In this document: piece after piece, positions 5,507 to 6,995 of the stretch | How the letters are laid out: every line of letters begins with the position of its first letter | Numbering within the stretch: the stretch's first letter is position 1 | NCBI GenBank assembly: GCA_964464825.1 | Contig: CAYXKL010000125.1 | Location: forward strand, 1 to 6,995 | Length of the DNA: 6,995 nt | Direction: 5' to 3' | From: DYJK01 sp964464825 | GTDB taxonomy: Bacteria > Bacteroidota > Ignavibacteria > Ignavibacteriales > Melioribacteraceae | Notes under the pieces: generated by a model | What the model was told of the DNA's origin: nothing | The model's input: the letters and a program-made list of their open reading frames with translations, nothing else | The model's database searches: none | Position numbers and translations under genes: made by a program

Positions 5507-6982
5507 ATGATAGATAAACCTAAATGTAACTGTGGTGTCTTTGGTATCTATGGATCTAAAGATGCTTCTATTCAGACATACTATGGACTTCTTGCATTAC
5601 AACATAGAGGACAAGAAGCTGCCGGTATTGTAACTTCAACAGAAAATTCATCAGGAAAAAAGGTTTTTAATATTCAAAAAGATTTTGGTCTAGTCAGTGA
5701 AGTTTTTAGCAAACAAGATATTTTCGAAAAGCAACTAATTGGTCTTTCAGCGATTGGACATAATAGATATTCTACAACTGGTTCTGCTGATTCAGAGAAA
5801 AATATACAACCATTTGTTGTTAATTATAGACTTGGAAATTTAGCTATTGCACACAATGGTAACTTGACAAACGCAAAAGAAATAAGAGAAAGATTAGTTA
5901 ATGATGGTGCAATATTTCAAACCACAAGTGATACTGAAGTTATTTTACATTTAATTGCGAAAAGTAAATTAGAGAAGCAAATTGATCAGATTATTGATGC
6001 CTTAAAACAAGTAGAAGGAGCTTATAGTATAGTTATACTTACTGATAATAGTTTAATTGCAGCAAGAGATCAATATGGATTTCGACCACTTTGCATTGGA
6101 AAAATAAATGGTTCTTTAATTGTTACATCAGAAACATGTGCATTAGATATAAATTCAGCTGAGTATTTAAGAGATGTTAATCCTGGTGAACTAGTTGTAA
6201 TTGATAAAGATTCATCTGTTATTAATGATATCAAATCGTATAAAATATTCGAGCATCAATATGAAAAGAAACATTGCATTTTTGAATATATTTATTTTTC
6301 AAGACCGGATAGTAAAATTTTCGGTTCAAACGTTGATAAATTAAGAAGAAAATTAGGAAAAGTATTAGCTGAAAAACATCCAGTTTATGATAAAGATGGT
6401 GATAAGATAATAGTGATTAGTGTTCCGGATAGTTCAAATACGGCAGCACTAGGATTTCAAACACAATTAAGTAAACAAGGAATTCCTTCGCGTTTGGAAA
6501 TTGGTTTAATTAGAAGTCACTATATCGGTAGGACATTTATATTACCCGGACAGAAAGCCAGAGAAATTGGTGTACGCATAAAATTCAACACTGTAAAAGG
6601 AGTACTTGAAAATAAAACTATTGTATTGGTGGATGATTCTATAGTCAGGGGTACTACTTCGAAACAACTTGTAAAATTATTACGTGAAGCAAATCCAAAA
6701 GAGATTCATATGAGAATTTCTTCACCACCGATAATTGCACCGTGTTATTATGGAATGGATTTTCCATCTAAAGATGAACTTATAGCAAATAAATTTAATA
6801 AGGATATAAAAAGTATTACCTCATATTTAGAAGTAGATAGCTTAGAATATTTAACTATTGATGAAATGCTTGAAGCTATGATTGATCATAAACCCAGCGA
6901 TTTTTGTACAGCTTGTTTTTCTAATCAATATCCAGTAAAAGTTAATAAACAAATTAAAAAAGAAGAGTATGATAATTATTAA
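5507..6982 (+). CDS. purF: Amidophosphoribosyltransferase (glutamine PRPP amidotransferase)
   Basis: This cytoplasmic enzyme catalyses the first committed step of purine synthesis, PRPP plus glutamine to 5-phosphoribosylamine. The start at 5507 leaves an 8-residue propeptide before CGVFGI, so Cys9 should become the N-terminal nucleophile after self-cleavage. Glutaminase-domain motifs are LQHRGQEAAGI (31-41), GHNRYST (84-90), HNGNL (116-120) and SDTEV (141-145). The phosphoribosyltransferase domain carries EYIYFSRPDS (260-269), VPDSSN (306-311) and the PRPP loop VLVDDSIVRGTT (373-384). Cysteines at 257, 413, 467 and 470 match the four ligands of the 4Fe-4S cluster in Bacillus-type PurF, so this is the cluster-containing, propeptide-processed class, in which the cluster makes the enzyme oxygen-sensitive. 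Length (491) is close to the 476 of Bacillus subtilis. It lies 65 bp after the tRNA; no other purine gene is in the window. Confidence 0.98.
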   Translation: MIDKPKCNCGVFGIYGSKDASIQTYYGLLALQHRGQEAAGIVTSTENSSGKKVFNIQKDFGLVSEVFSKQDIFEKQLIGLSAIGHNRYSTTGSADSEKNIQPFVVNYRLGNLAIAHNGNLTNAKEIRERLVNDGAIFQTTSDTEVILHLIAKSKLEKQIDQIIDALKQVEGAYSIVILTDNSLIAARDQYGFRPLCIGKINGSLIVTSETCALDINSAEYLRDVNPGELVVIDKDSSVINDIKSYKIFEHQYEKKHCIFEYIYFSRPDSKIFGSNVDKLRRKLGKVLAEKHPVYDKDGDKIIVISVPDSSNTAALGFQTQLSKQGIPSRLEIGLIRSHYIGRTFILPGQKAREIGVRIKFNTVKGVLENKTIVLVDDSIVRGTTSKQLVKLLREANPKEIHMRISSPPIIAPCYYGMDFPSKDELIANKFNKDIKSITSYLEVDSLEYLTIDEMLEAMIDHKPSDFCTACFSNQYPVKVNKQIKKEEYDNY

Positions 6983-6995
6983 TTAACTATTATAT

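Noticed and set aside
1..6995. CRISPR array, insertion sequence, prophage or defence island
   Set aside because: No direct-repeat array, transposase, integrase, attachment-site duplication or phage gene is seen. Although tRNA genes can serve as attachment sites, ordinary chromosomal genes lie on both sides here.

Overview
This is an AT-rich window (roughly 70% A+T by eye) from a bacterial chromosome carrying mostly housekeeping genes. Three things suggest the Bacteroidota/Chlorobiota/Ignavibacteriota group, perhaps an Ignavibacteria-like lineage. A DUF5683 gene directly follows parB, most genes lack a Shine-Dalgarno sequence, and one secreted protein has a signal peptide ending in LFSQ. This placement is an inference; no rRNA or other strong phylogenetic marker is present.

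Positions 1-2069 (+) form a tightly packed unit. It holds a 5'-truncated parB (chromosome segregation), a DUF5683 membrane protein that starts at TTG inside the end of parB, and a zinc-ribbon protein with a Yip1-like membrane domain. The last two overlap by an ATGA stop/start. Converging on this unit, with a 37-bp tail-to-tail overlap, is a minus-strand short-form Ppx/GppA phosphatase (2033-2971).

Positions 3008-4899 (+) form a second unit, divergent from ppx across only 36 bp. Its four genes all overlap: an unrecognised four-helix membrane protein, an unrecognised 90-residue protein, a type II 3-dehydroquinate dehydratase (aroQ), and a HAD phosphatase resembling the TIGR02253 group. Translational coupling is likely throughout.

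Positions 4900-5471 carry a candidate promoter, a small MerR-type regulator with the window's clearest Shine-Dalgarno, a tRNA-Pro(GGG) gene 2 nt after it, and a hairpin that could end the transcript. The last gene, purF (5507-6982), encodes amidophosphoribosyltransferase, the first step of purine synthesis. It has its own candidate promoter overlapping that hairpin.

I see no mobile element, CRISPR array, phage gene or defence system. The most interesting items are the MerR/tRNA-Pro pair, the two unrecognised proteins coupled to aroQ, the membrane proteins coupled to parB, and the overlap of terminator and purF promoter. No clearly new biological system is visible.
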